The translations under genes were made by a program, and so were the position numbers. Positions 11,101 through 35,711 of a DNA stretch of 64,000 nucleotides are shown here, piece by piece (position 1 is the stretch's first letter; every line of letters starts with the position of its first letter). Source of the stretch: Volvox africanus (Eukaryota > Chlorophyta > Chlorophyceae > Chlamydomonadales > Volvocaceae); the NCBI GenBank assembly GCA_030268105.1, contig BSDZ01000014.1, positions 1,257,001-1,321,000 of the forward strand. The letters run 5' to 3'. Below the pieces are notes generated by a model. That model did no database searches, was not told where the DNA came from, and saw only the letters and a program-made list of their open reading frames with translations.

Positions 11101-13164
11101 GATGATGATGGCGTCATGCACGATGTGGGACCGGGCTCTGCCGTTGCTGGCGCCGGTGGCGCCGTCGCCGGCGGCGGCGGCGGCGGTGGCTTCTTGACGC
11201 TGGGGCCGGACAGCATCATCACGCCGTCGGGTCATAAGCTGGCGGCGGCGGTGGGCATCGCATTGCCTGCCGACGCCGGCATGGAGGGCTCCCGCGGTGA
11301 CTTAGATGTAAGAGACATGCCGCCGCCAGGGCCGCGCGGTGGCGGAGGTGGCGGCGGCGGCGGCGGCAACGCCTTTGGCGCGGGGTCTCTGGAGCGCGCG
11401 GGTTATGCCGCGGCGGCATTAGCGGGCTTGCAGCCGCCTCTGGGGAAGCAAGCAAGGCGTGAGTGGGATCAGGGGCAGGGCTGCGGCGGCGAGGGTGTGA
11501 CTGAAGGCCTTATGGCGGAAGGGTACGAGCAGATGGCGTCATGCGTGGCAGTGGCGGCGGGTGTGTGTGGTCATACACATGTGTATGTAAATGTCGTACA
11601 TGTGGGACGAACAGCGTTCTGGCGGAGCGTCTTTCATTTTCGTTTACGTCGTGGTTATTGAGTACACTCGTCTGCAGTACACCTGCCCATGCACTGTGCC
11701 GCTGTCGTATGCTGTCTCTCGGATTCCCAATCCCGGATCCTGGATCTGGATCTGCATCTTTAGCTATCGAACCTTTCGTTCCGCCTCTCTTCCCCCCTGC
11801 TTCTCCCCCCCTCTCCGTTCCCGCAGTTCGGGAGGTTAGTGGCATCGACAGCGGTGGTCCGCCGCAACCTCCCATCCCGCGATCCCGACGACTCGAGCAC
11901 GCACCTCCCCCCCCTCCCCCTCCGCCCCCTCCTGGCTCAGTACCCGCGATCGTACCTCAACAACAACAGCAGCGGCGCGGGCCCGGGGCGGTGCCGAATT
12001 TCGGGCATGACTCGCCAGGAGGGAACGGTTCCGGAGCCACAGATCCAGGACCCCACCCACAACCGGGAGCGGCACGAGGACAGTTAGTGCCACAGCAGCA
12101 CGGTCAGCACACGGGTATGGGCGGCGGCGGCGGCGGCGGCGGCGGCGTGGGTGTCCAATTGCAATCCGTCCACCCAGGGGATGAGGACATGCGCCACCTG
12201 TCCCTGGGATTGTCACCGCCACGCCGGCAGCAGGCGACGACGACGGCGCAGCAATTGCAACAACAACCGGTGTCGTCGCTGGTGCCGCCGCCACCTCGGT
12301 CGGGGCAGACGTCCCATGGGTCGGGCTCATTCACCACCGCGTACGTGTTACCAGGAGCCTTCTCATATGGACAGGTGTGTGTTGGGGGGTGGAGCTCTGG
12401 GTGTCTGTGGATACATGCAGCCTATTGCAGCTGTTGAGGAGCACATCTTACTAGCCGTGATACCACTGGGCTGGGGGGGAGGGGAAGGGGGAAGGGATGA
12501 AAGGGGCTACTGGGACGCAGTTTATTGCGCTAAGGGGTTACGGGAGCGGATGGTTACAACGGACGTGAAGGAGTTATGTTTGTTGGGAGTTGATGAAGAT
12601 GCTTTATCCCTTTGGAGGTTAGCCAGGTTGTGCAAACTGTTTAGGGTTTGGCACGGTTCCGCTGACCCGCGTGCCGTGTCGTACCGTGTCGTTGTCTGGC
12701 GGCGTTCTGATGTGCAGCGCAACCTGTTTCAGCGTTTGGGACTGTGGGCCTCGGTTTATACCGCCAAAGGGGGGGGGCCACAGACCATTCACCATTCAGC
12801 TACTACCGCCCCTACCGCCCCTACCGCCACGTTCTTCCGTTACTCACCATTACTGAGGGTCAGTCAGCCAGGCGGGGGCCTCCAGTGACTTCCCACACCG
12901 GCGTCCTCCTCAACCCACCCGCAGGTGGTCCAGGGCTCCGACGGGCAGCTGTACCGGGTTGTACGGGAGCTGGACGACGGTGAAGCGCCGCTACTGGACG
13001 ACCCCATGAATCTGGACGAAGGAGCTGCCCGCGTCCTCATGTCTCTGCCGCAGGCACATGGGACACAACATATGGCAGCTACAGCCATGCAAGGCGTAGG
13101 GGGTGAAGGTGGTGGGGGAGGCGGCGGCGGCGGGCTCGGGCGGATAGGTTACGGGGCCCGCTGA
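8158..13164 (+). CDS. MADS2: SRF-like MADS-box transcription factor
   Basis: Sequence-specific DNA-binding protein, expected in the nucleus. Seven exons join in frame: 8158-8268, 9242-9331, 9728-9868, 10366-10839, 11074-11458, 11827-12374 and 12925-13164 (662 aa from the ATG at 8158; this start is the first ATG in frame and is not certain). After an acidic then Lys/Arg-rich N-terminus, the MADS domain runs from about residue 28 to 90: SRRKACEKPE, a splice, then KRQAFSKRKRGLILKSYQLY and KLTDARVFVFIVNDKGSSWA. The beta-strand region is closer to SRF/type I than to plant MIKC proteins, and no K-box is visible. The remaining 550 residues are low complexity (Ala, Gly, Pro, Gln, Asn runs) with short ordered islands such as LYRVVRELDDGEAPLLDDP near the end. 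The symbol is inferred from a remembered mating-type neighbourhood (UBCH1, MADS2, PKY1); the MADS call itself is firm. Confidence 0.88.
8633..8670. repeat. Perfect-loop hairpin beside polypurine tract
   Basis: Arms TCGCTATCG (8641-8649) and CGATAGCGA (8654-8662) pair perfectly around a 4-nt loop, and the stem continues outward with one mismatch to 8633/8670. It is followed by a run of GAGAGAGGGGG units to about 8763. It lies in the first MADS intron. Confidence 0.75.
8676..8763 (+). repeat. GA/G-rich polypurine tract
   Basis: Nearly pure purine run of GAGAGA and GGGGG blocks inside MADS intron 1. Such mirror-like purine tracts can form triplexes; here only the composition is seen. Confidence 0.8.
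9047..9072. repeat. 11-bp perfect hairpin
   Basis: TAAGGGCTTAG at 9047-9057 and CTAAGCCCTTA at 9062-9072 with a 4-nt loop, directly after a TG microsatellite in MADS intron 1. Confidence 0.8.
9545..9641 (+). repeat. Dispersed repeat DR1, copy B
   Basis: Second copy of the element at 4984-5067, same orientation, located in the second MADS intron. See copy A for the shared blocks. Confidence 0.6.
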
Positions 13165-16100
13165 GTTTATGGGCGGGAGGGGAGAGCTAAAGGGCATACT
13201 ATGGCGTGCAGCGAGCGCAGGTACCGGCGGGCGGTTAGTTGGTTGTGAAAAGTGAATGTGGACAGCAACTGGGTTAGGAGGCTTCGACGGGGCCGGCGAT
13301 CGGCGTGATTGCGTGGGGATGTGGGGGAGGGGAATATAGAGTGAGGCCCGATGGCAATGTCACCGTTGATTTGAGAGCTCCGGTTGACTCTCGGCCCGCC
13401 TGTTCTTCTGCGTGATTGTGTTTGCGAATGCAACTCTGTGTTGGCGGCAAATATTTGGCTGAGGTTATTGCACTTCTGAGCGTGCGCGCCTCTTAATCCG
13501 CCGGCGTGCTTGAGAGGGGGAGTTTGTGCCGGCATGTGGTTCCTTTGATAGGGGCGTTGTGTCGGTTGAGGTGATTATATATCTTGATAGCTGCACCAAC
13601 AACAACGGCAACGGTAACGGTAGTAACTGGTTTCCAGCAGCCGAGCCGGCATCCAACAACGGAAGCAAGCACCCACACGGTGTTTTGTCTCTCATCCCCC
13701 CTTCCCTCCACTACCCCGAGTGGTGGTCCTGACCTTAACCGTGCCACCCTTCAGGTCTGCGGCAGGTACGGCAGATGTTACAGCTTACGTGATGAAGAGT
13801 GCTGACCAGTCTGGCCTGCCACTGGGCAGGGCCGCCGGGACACAACCACGTGTGTGCGCGTGTGTGTTTGTGTGAGAGCATGCGTGCGTTGGTATGCTGT
13901 CCTGTGCTGTGGTATGCTGTGATGCGATGTTCGTTGTGTGAGTATGTATGGTCTTCCAAGAGCCTCCAGGAAGTAGCTCGTCCAAGAGCCTCCAGGAAAC
14001 GTACACAAACACACACGCACGCCGGAAGCGCGTGGGCCTATCTGTCTGTCTGTCACCGCCTGTGTGTTCGTGTGCCGTTGACCGGCATGTATTCCTCGAT
14101 TTCTCGACCACCATCAAAGGGGGACCCCCGGGCCTTTTGTCGCGACGTGCTTTCAAAGATACGAGTTCGTGTTGTCTGCGGGCTTACTTGGGAGGCCTTA
14201 TGAAAGGCCCAGTTACGACATTACCCATCATGCACTCGGTCCTCCCGCCCCTTCCAGCTTTTATTCGCGGGCGGGACACCCGACATCTTTCTTCTGCGAC
14301 GGTATCCAAGACGAGCCCGCAAGCGCGGACGTGCGAGCGATTATACGCATCTATTGTTTGCACGAGGGGTGGGATGAAGGTGGGGATCATGTGTTACAGC
14401 AAGGCCTTGAGAGATGCGCTGCTTTTGATTCTTTGGCACTTTGAGCTCCTGAGCCCCGGGAAACGTGGAGGGAGCATCAGCTTTTGAGGGTGAGGGTGGG
14501 TGAGGGGTGGGGTTGAGGGGTGGGATTGAGGGGTGAGTGGGGGGTGGGGGTGAGGGTGGAGGTGCGGAGAAGTACCCAGTTCCCTGCAGCCCAAGGTACG
14601 CCGGGGGGCCTATTCGATGTGACCGCTCACGTGCCCCAGCTGCCCGCCATGGAGGAAACGCTGCGTTTTGCCCCGGCTGCCGGTAAGGGCCTTGTTCGTG
14701 GCGGCCGTAATGTTGGTGGTGGTGATGGTGGGAGGTAATGGTCGCCACCCTAGGCGAGAACGGCCGTACCATTCGCGATCGGGACAGCGAATGTTTTCAC
14801 CTTCCTCCTCACCCCAGCAGACGCCACCGACGGGAGCAACTTCGCCGCCGCCGCGTTCACTCTTCACACTCACTCACTCACTCACTCACTCGCCGCTTAC
14901 GGGACCACCGGCTGCTGCGGATTCATCCGCCAGCCCGCGCTGAGGCTGACGTTCTCTGCTCTTCGTCGGTAGAGCTGATGACCCAAAACGCATTGTGACG
15001 TGACAGGATGCGGTACGTCATGTCGCATAACATGCAAGGATGTACATTGCTTGGCCGGATGGCCGCGGTGGCCGTGCATACTTGGAAAAAATAATAGAGG
15101 TGCTGGAAAGGTGCTGAAGAAACGCTTGGTGCATTGCGCTGCTGGATGCAGTGTCTCGGTGCGACCGACTGACTGATTTATTATTTGTCTTGCTTCGTCG
15201 GCCTCGGTATTGGACATGTGCACAAGGGGAGTGAAGGGAAGGGGCGGGGTTTCCCGGCCGTGAAATTCCACGTGGTGGAGTGGCATGCATAAGTGTGTAT
15301 GTGTGTGTTTTGGCGGTGCGTTCTCCCTCCAGGGATGGGAGCTTGGGAGGCGTTGTGGTCAGAGTATTGAGACGCTACACCAGTGCCTGTTTTTAGTTGT
15401 TGTGCGACAAGAGGGAGAATAATCAAATTTGACCGGTATCTCAATCAGCATCCCACTATACGCCCCTCCCGGCTCGACTAGTTTGTACGGTAAATACGGT
15501 AAAACCCTAAAACCCTAATCCCGGCTCGTCCGTGTTACGTAAAAAGGTTTGGAAGTTGGAGATCACGCGCACTAGCAGCAGCGGCTTCATGTGCAGGTGA
15601 TGGATGCTTTGAATGTTAATATATCCTCGTACCTTTCCATGCAGTGCTTGCCTTTCGAAATACGCACTGTCCCTTGGAGCGCCGTGCTGTGTTGCAGACA
15701 CATCGCGTACGGCATCCGCCTTCCACCCTTGTCCCTTGCCCGTTAAGGGTGTTGCATCCCGTTTGTGTCTTGCAACGTGTCGTACGGTGTACGGTGAGCA
15801 TACTATACGCTCCCCGGCACCTCCTGGTCCTCGACATCATCCGCATATCCGTATCCATGTCCTTAAAAGCCGCGCTCCGGAACCCTTATATCGTTACTTA
15901 TCAAGTTCTTAGTATTTTACATCTGGATCATGTCAACGTCTGACAGCCCACGCACTGTTTTGCTACCGTCTCAGCTTTAACCAGCAAACTGCCGACATGG
16001 ACCGACATGTGCTGTCAGGCTTGCTCTGAATCCCGTAGCCCTTCCAAAGTGCGCTGTCTTATTTAGTCGTGTTGATGCATTGAGCCCAGGCGCGGCCGCC

Positions 16101-17503
16101 TTGCAGCAAGATAGCTAATAGCTATCTGGTATTTTGGGTAAACAGGGTTTCGGAGCATCGCATCTTTGTCGCTTTATACCAGAGACTTTTCGGGCAGTGT
16201 CACTATAATCGTTTCGCTGCTGGTGGCGTTTGACGGCGTACGGACACGGGAAGAAGAGGAACAGGAATGGGGGAACGGGTGACGACCCCGTAAAGGGGCT
16301 TGGCATAGGGCGGGGGCACTGTGATTGAACGTGAGCACGCACGGATTGGGTTCTTGAGGTTGAGGTCTCTGTTCAAAGAGGGCCGTGGCAGACGGTAGGG
16401 GCTGTTTCCACAGCAGGAAGAGCAGCGGTTGGAAATCGGTAGCATATCTAGTGAGTGGGATTCGATTGGGCTCAATCCTGTTCGACGACTCAACCTGTTC
16501 GGACGTGTTGTTGGCGTTGTTCTGCTATCCGAGCATCGTTCGCATCCTTTCATATGTTTGGTAGCTGCAAATGCTTTCGAAGTAGGGGCTGGCATTCGTC
16601 TCTACTTCGTCGTGAGGAGCGGAGCACGGGACCAGCACATGTTTGTAAGAAGTTTCACTGTCGGCTGTAACCTGAGAGCGTGAATCTCTCACCTCGTAAC
16701 GCTCACCGTGGACTTTCACGTTCATACCTGTCAGCGCCATCGACTCAAGCTGCTTGTTTATTTCTGAGGGCAAGTTTGCATGCTCTTGTAATGTGTTGCT
16801 TGCTGCAACACTATGCCGCCGACCCGCAAGCAGGCACCAAAAATGATTTCTGCAGGTAAAAGAGATGTACGTACGAAAAAAATGCTGACTAAGGAAGCAG
16901 ACAATGTCGCAGGAACAAAAATTTCATATTGTATCGCCATACGAACGATGCTGGAGAAATCGATGAAATTAAAAAGACTGACTGTCATTCAGGGCAGTAC
17001 ACTTGCTGCGACCGACGATGCTCTGCAAAACGTTGTTTCCATCAAAATGAACACTGCAATTCAAGCGATAATATTATAGGTAACATAAACAAACAATTAT
17101 CTGCACTATCTTTTAAAGAAAGCGCAGTATTTACTTACAGCATGGGTGTCCGGACCGTTCTGAGAAAATTATGGGCATTATAGATCTTTGTGGGAATTTT
17201 TGTATCTAAACGATTGATACCTCAGCTAAGTCTGACGGCCATCTTCGCAAAAGGCCAATACGGCCCTTGCAAGCCTGACCCCAGGGACCTCTGGACATGC
17301 CCTATCAGATATACGTATGTTAAACAGCTGACAGAATATTTTGGCCGTGGCACCCCAGTGGCCAATACGGAGGGAGGTTAGGAAATGGAGCTGTCCTTGG
17401 CTGCTGTTTCTTTGGCAGTGGTAATATGCAGCTTGACTGGGGAATTCGCATGGACGCGGGTACTTCTCAGCGCTTGTAAGCTGGAGTTCGTGTATTGAGT
17501 CAG
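13165..17503. other. Spacer between MADS gene and kinase
   Basis: No exon chain was assembled. Contents: a 13957-14000 direct repeat of AGAGCCTCCAGGAA, a G-rich minisatellite-like tract near 14487-14570, ACTC repeats near 14865-14892, and telomere-like units at 15501-15519. Towards the right end, 16890-17077 (Cys-rich) and 17226-17314 (spliced on both sides) look like coding exons and may belong to the kinase N-terminus, but their phases do not join the exon at 17504. Confidence 0.5.
15501..15519 (-). repeat. Short interstitial telomere-like repeat
   Basis: AAAACCCTAAAACCCTAAT contains about two units of the volvocine telomere repeat (TTTTAGGG on the other strand). It is too short to show a former chromosome end. 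Confidence 0.5.
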
Positions 17504-30793
<13,290 letters not shown>

Positions 30794-31324
30794 GAGTCGC
30801 ATGCGGGACAGCCGGGCGGGTACGGATAGTAGGTTAAAGGGGGCCTAGGGTGAAAGGCGGTGCGGAGTGCGTGCATGTGTGTGTGTGTGTGTGTGTGTCC
30901 CCCTGTGTGGCTGAGCTGGCATGTGTGGAGCCCTCCTGCTGCATAGGAGGGTTACGCGTTATTGAGTACATACATCTGTCTGTTGGTCTGTGTGTGTGCG
31001 CAAGATGCCCATGACCGATAAACGCATGATGTCATCCCTATGGCTCCGGAACCCTGGGTGAAGTAAAGCTGTGCGGTGCGCGAACGCGAGATCCGGGAGG
31101 CAAAAAGCACAAGGCACACAGCGCAGGGATGTGCGAATTCGAAAAGTGTGGACGAGAAATGATTGTTGGGCGATCTCGTCCCTACGGGGAGGCCGATCGA
31201 ATGCATTTGGTTTAATCAACGCTTTGCGCAATCGCTCTGATGGACTTGTCTGTGGGATGTGTGTGTGTGTGTGTGTTGGGGGGGATATGGGGGTTTGGCT
31301 TCACCCGTGGCCACTACCTGGCAG

Positions 31325-32126
31325 TCCCCACCTTCCCCCCTGTATTTCGGGGCACCCTCATCCGTTTCCCCCTAGGGATGACTCATTCGAATGTTTCCGG
31401 TAAGTGGGGGTGGTTCTGCACCCACCACCAGCACCCAGTGGAATCTGCCGGATCAACGGCGGCCTCAATTCCACTCCTGATCGGCTCACAGGTCGCTATA
31501 ATCGGGCCCCTCACCGTCCATAAACATAGGGGACACATCCGCCATCAACCAGAGGAGGGAGTTTTATCCCGCTCCTTTGGATAGTAGTCGCGTAGTCGTG
31601 TGTATGTATGTATGTGTATGTGTGTATGTTATCTGGGCCCTGTCACGTACGGCCCATGTCAACCCCAAACGCCATTCAGTCCCCCTCGCGTCTCAACTCC
31701 CAAGGAGAGGGAGGGGGAGGGTGTGTGTCTGAGATCACCATTCGCCTCCTTAGCTGTGTCTCCTCGGGAATGATCTGCGGGCGGTTGTGAGTCAACGCCC
31801 CCTGGAGCTCTGCGTGTGCGGCTAGGCCAGGGTTTTTTCAACGGAAAACGTTTGTGCGCGCCATTAATTCGTTGGTTTCATCTGCTGCTCCTGTGTCCTG
31901 TGGTCCTGTGGTTCTGTTGTTGTTGTGGGCGGGACGCAGATGAAGGCAGCGAGGCCGGGGCTGGGGTTGGTGGTGATGGCAGCGATGGGGGTGTAGGATG
32001 TGGAGTTGATGATGGTGGTAAGTTGTTGTGGGGCCGGCGGTGGCAGGCGGTGCTTGCAACGGGGTCATTGCTGCAGATGAAGAACCAGGGGTGGAGCAAA
32101 CCATCAGGACGGACGACAAAACTTAG
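31325..32126 (+). CDS. Unnamed gene, 3' exons (cluster A)
   Basis: Three exons join in frame: 31325-31399 (...FRGTLIRFPLGMTHSNVS), 31940-32017 (acidic/Gly-rich, EGSEAGAGVGGDGSDGG) and 32077-32126 (EEPGVEQTIRTDDKT and a stop). Each junction is phase 1 with good GT-AG signals (GTAAGT donors). I do not recognise the protein. The 5' end must lie between the kinase stop at 30793 and 31325 and was not found. It is on the same strand as the kinase, about 530 bp downstream. The exon evidence is moderate; the model could be wrong in its first exon, because a frame at 31438-31492 is an alternative second exon. Confidence 0.35.
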
Positions 32127-32669
32127 AAGAAGAAGTTTTTTTTCGGATCAGATTATTACTTCCTAGCAGAAGGGCGCGCAGTCGCGTCAGAAAGGTCAGG
32201 AGTGATTGGGCGGCGGTCGAGCATTGTCCCGGTGTCTCCCCGTTGGAGAGATCTTACTATCGCACATAGGAGATATTTCTCAATTTGTCGGGTACGGGGT
32301 GGCATGACGTCATCACATGGCTAAGTGTATTGATTATTGTACGTGTATGCATGTACGGAGTACGGACGCACACGGGCGCGCGAACATATGTGCGTGTGTG
32401 TATTGGTGTCGACGACGTGAAAGAGCTGGTTCTCTTCTTTGCGCATCTGTGATGTGGGGAGGTTCGTGCATGCCGTACGTCATGCCGTATGTATAGCAGA
32501 GTCTACAGCGACTCGTGCTATATCCGCTTGTATACCTATCTGTTTGAGATTTCTTCGACAGAATTTGAATCTAAAATTCGGCTCTGATCCTGGATTCTAT
32601 TAAAGCAAGCCGGGCGGAGTCATTACTTGCGCCCGTGTGTTGCGTGTACGGCATCAATGGCGCGGTGTG

Positions 32670-32676
32670 TATAAAA
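32670..32676 (+). promoter_or_regulatory. Possible TATA box
   Basis: TATAAAA about 73 bp upstream of an ATG at 32749 that opens a 47-codon frame (MKPRRFIRLINTVQRRMSKL..., ending in a Leu-rich hydrophobic stretch). It could be the promoter and first exon of cluster B or of a microprotein. Confidence 0.3.
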
Positions 32677-33594
32677 TAGAAAATGCCGTACTAGAGGTGG
32701 TCTTCGTACAGGGGGAACACCTTCAAAATCCTAATTTGAGCCAAATGAAACCCCGCCGCTTCATTCGGCTTATCAACACCGTACAGCGGCGGATGTCGAA
32801 GCTGTTCGACCGACAGCCGTGGGGAACTCTACCGCTACTGCTTTTGCTGCTGTCGCCGATACTGCGGGTGTTGTCCCTTTGTCAATAGGTGCGAATGTGA
32901 TTATTGAAACGTGCGCGTAGTGAGCAATGAGGAGTGAGCAGAAGCTGGCCTACCAAGTCAATCCGCCCGTGCGTATGTACGTGCAAGCAGTGGGGTCGTG
33001 AAGAGCGCAAGAGGGTGGGGTCAGGCGGGGCCTGCTTGTGGCCGTCTGGAATCTTCTTTTCCATCGAGGACTGAGTGAGCGGGTGAGGGAGGGAGGAGGC
33101 GAGGGAGGTATAAAGAGAGATCGCGGCGTTCAGAGGGGCGGAAGAGCTGAAGTGCGAGGGAGGGGTAGGCGGGACGTTGCTCCCCACCCCCTCACCTCCA
33201 CCTCCACCTCCAGCTGTGAAATGAAACCTTCTCGTGCATAGGTAGGTATTTGAAGACTGAACTGCGACGAGACGGCACCACTCAAGGGGGGGAGTGCCTG
33301 TCTGTCCGCCCGTAATAGCCTTTCTGTACATGTGCCGCTTCGTAGTTGTCCGTGTGTACGGATGGACGCGCGTGTGGATACGCAGCAGTCCAAGAAACGA
33401 GCGGCCGCGGGGCGATGGACCTGCGGCCACAATCTCTGTTGGCACCTGGGGGAGGGGATAGTTGGGCGTTTTGGAAGACTTGGAAGACTTGGAAGCACAT
33501 AGCTAGCCGCCAATGTTGGAAAGGGAAAGGACAACACAGAGGTAAGAACATAATCGATATTGAGGAGATAAGGCCCTCTGGGCGTTGAAGCACG

Positions 33595-33636
33595 CCTCAA
33601 AACTCCCTTTTGGGGTGAGAGAGGGGAGTTTTGAGG
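33595..33636. repeat. 13-bp perfect inverted repeat
   Basis: CCTCAAAACTCCC at 33595-33607 and GGGAGTTTTGAGG at 33624-33636, with a 16-nt loop. It lies in non-coding DNA just left of cluster B. Confidence 0.8.
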
Positions 33637-34061
33637 TATTTCATAAGGCCCTGGAAGGTCCCAATAAAATACCTTTCCCCTCAACCCGGGTAAAGGGCTT
33701 AGTAACGGGCTTTGCCTCAACGGTGGATGTCATGTGTTTGATTCGTTTTGTGAAGGGGACGAGTGATGGGGGCCCCATTTCTTCCAATACGAAGAACTGG
33801 ATCTGGATCTGGATCTGGACTTGATTTGAATAAATTCAGGTTGGTTAATTTTGGGTCAAGGGATGTAAGCACCTGGACACCACCCGGTGAAGAGGAGATG
33901 TTTTTGGCAGCATGCTTGAGAGAGCCAAGACGGTGGTGGTGACGGATAAGGCCCCTCTGATGGCCCCCCGGTCCCTTGTTCCTCAAGGGAGTCAGCGTCA
34001 ACATTGAAATAAAAGACAAGTTTTGCTTTACTACACTACACCACACCACACCACACGTCAG

Positions 34062-34807
34062 TTAGGTGGATTGTGGGCAGTGGCAGCCGCGGTGTCGTTA
34101 TGTATTGCGACGGCGTGATGCACCACCCCGATGCCGGCACAGGCTGGGCCGCTAGAAGATCCCCTTGGATCGAGCACGGGAAGGAGTTCAGAGAGTTATC
34201 GGAAGGTGTCATAAGGCCCACGGGTCATGCGACCCGGTGACTAATGGATCCTATTCGCAGTGCGGCGGCACTGGGGGGGGGCCGTGCACTTCCCCATGCA
34301 TTTGAGTGTGCCGGATGTGCGGGGTAATGGTTTGTACGTACGTATGTGTATGTGTGTGTGGGGGGGGGTGGGGGGGGTGGATTGGTGGATGTGGAAGCGG
34401 GGTTTCAAATGCTTGCGGTGGCGCCCGGACGCAACCTGATTGGCTCTCTCAATTACCATTTATCATTCGCCACCGCCACCAGGAGGGAGGGGTACAGATC
34501 TGATTCGAATCCGAATCCAGGAGGCTGGAGAGCTCCTCCCTTGCCAGGTGGCTGGTGCTGCATACGGGTAGCGTCATGCTGAGTGCGTCTCCTCGAGGGG
34601 CTTGTGCCTGATGGCTGTGCGCCTGTGCGTATTTTTGCATGATACGGCAACGGTGCGGCACGTCTCGGCATGTATATCAGGTGGAGATATGATGCCAGCT
34701 TCAGCGCTCCTAAAAACCTGGGAGCAGGGCAGTACACTAACTTGGAGGCCGCACCCATCACAGCGCTGCTTGACCCGCTCCTACTTGTGGGGGCAACTGG
34801 AGATTGA
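34062..34807 (+). CDS. Unnamed gene, 3' exons (cluster B)
   Basis: Four exons join in frame. They are 34062-34205 (VGSGSRGVVMYCDGVMHHPD ... EHGKEFRELSE), 34261-34323 (RRHWGGAVHFPMHLSVPDVR), 34398-about 34504 (GFQMLAVAPGRNLIGSLNYH LSFATATRREG) and 34681-34807 (WRYDASFSAPKNLGAGQYTN LEAAPITALLDPLLL... stop). All three junctions are phase-consistent. The alternating polar/non-polar pattern resembles beta-strands, as in a barrel or lipid-binding protein, but I recognise no family. A donor at about 33541 in the right phase would add an upstream exon. The short third intron (72 bp, TG/G-rich) is the weakest link. A shadow frame on the other strand was rejected because it lacks splice support. Confidence 0.45.
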
Positions 34808-35021
34808 CGCCGGTCAGCTGCTGCTGTTGGAGTTCCGGGTCGTGGATTGTGCATTTGCGCTGAACTGAGCAGGGGGATAATGAGGGGGATTGTGTGTGTA
34901 TTTTGTTTTCGGGTGGTTTGTGCGAACTGTACGACTCACTGACATTACGGCAATAGCCCAAGGGTCTTATTATATGCTGCATGACATTACATTTGGAAGA
35001 ACGTCTTTCATCTGATACCCC

Positions 35022-35055
35022 CATGACATGACATGACATGACATGACATGACATG
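35022..35055 (+). repeat. ACATG pentamer microsatellite
   Basis: Six to seven tandem ACATG units. Like the CTCAC, CTCTC and GTCAC arrays in this window, the unit is a pentamer. Confidence 0.8.
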
Positions 35056-35711
35056 CCGCACAGGGCCCCGGCGGAAGGGAAGTCTCTTTTCTCACAAATC
35101 TCTTCCGGTAGAGCACAGCCCGCGGCAAGGGACTAAGCGAGAGCGGCGGGTGAGGAAGGAGAGAAAAAAGGGGGAAGTGGTGACGTTGCCGGGGTGATTC
35201 GCTGCCCTGCCCCTCGTGGGATGCAGCGACCGAAGCTCCACTCATTCCGTGTGGGCACGTTGCACAAAAGTCCAGTTAGTGGTATTTGGGCATCAGCATG
35301 GGAGCGGTCGTTTCTATGTGGAACCCAGGCACTTGGGGGGGGGTCCTGGTGCGGCCGGCCCTTCCTGACTATGGCCGTGTTTGCGGAGCTCTTGGCACTC
35401 TTTCGGGGCAAGCAGGGCGGAGATGATGCCCCTCGACATGTCGGGCGGGGTGGGCGGCTGGGACATTCACGTTCGGTCGAAGAAGTCCATGTCGAAAATA
35501 TATAGACGAACAAGAAACGAGAAGTCAGTCGAAACGCGCATAGAGCTGCGGTGACGGAAACAGCAGTGGGACTGGGACCGCCGGCACCGGTGGCGGTAAC
35601 GGTGGAGATAATGGGAGGACCCTATGGTGCAGTGCTGTGTGGCGTGTGTTGATAGCAGCAGGAGGGGGGGGCCCATCCTGGTCACCTGGACGACCTTTTA
35701 TTCGCAATCAG

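Noticed and set aside
11836..12330. Minus-strand Arg-rich frame opposite the MADS gene
   Set aside because: Shadow of GC-rich coding sequence; low-complexity Arg runs are complements of Pro/Gly/Ala codons.
34453..34854. 133-codon minus-strand frame
   Set aside because: Overlaps cluster B, whose + strand exons close in phase at three junctions; the minus frame has no splice support.
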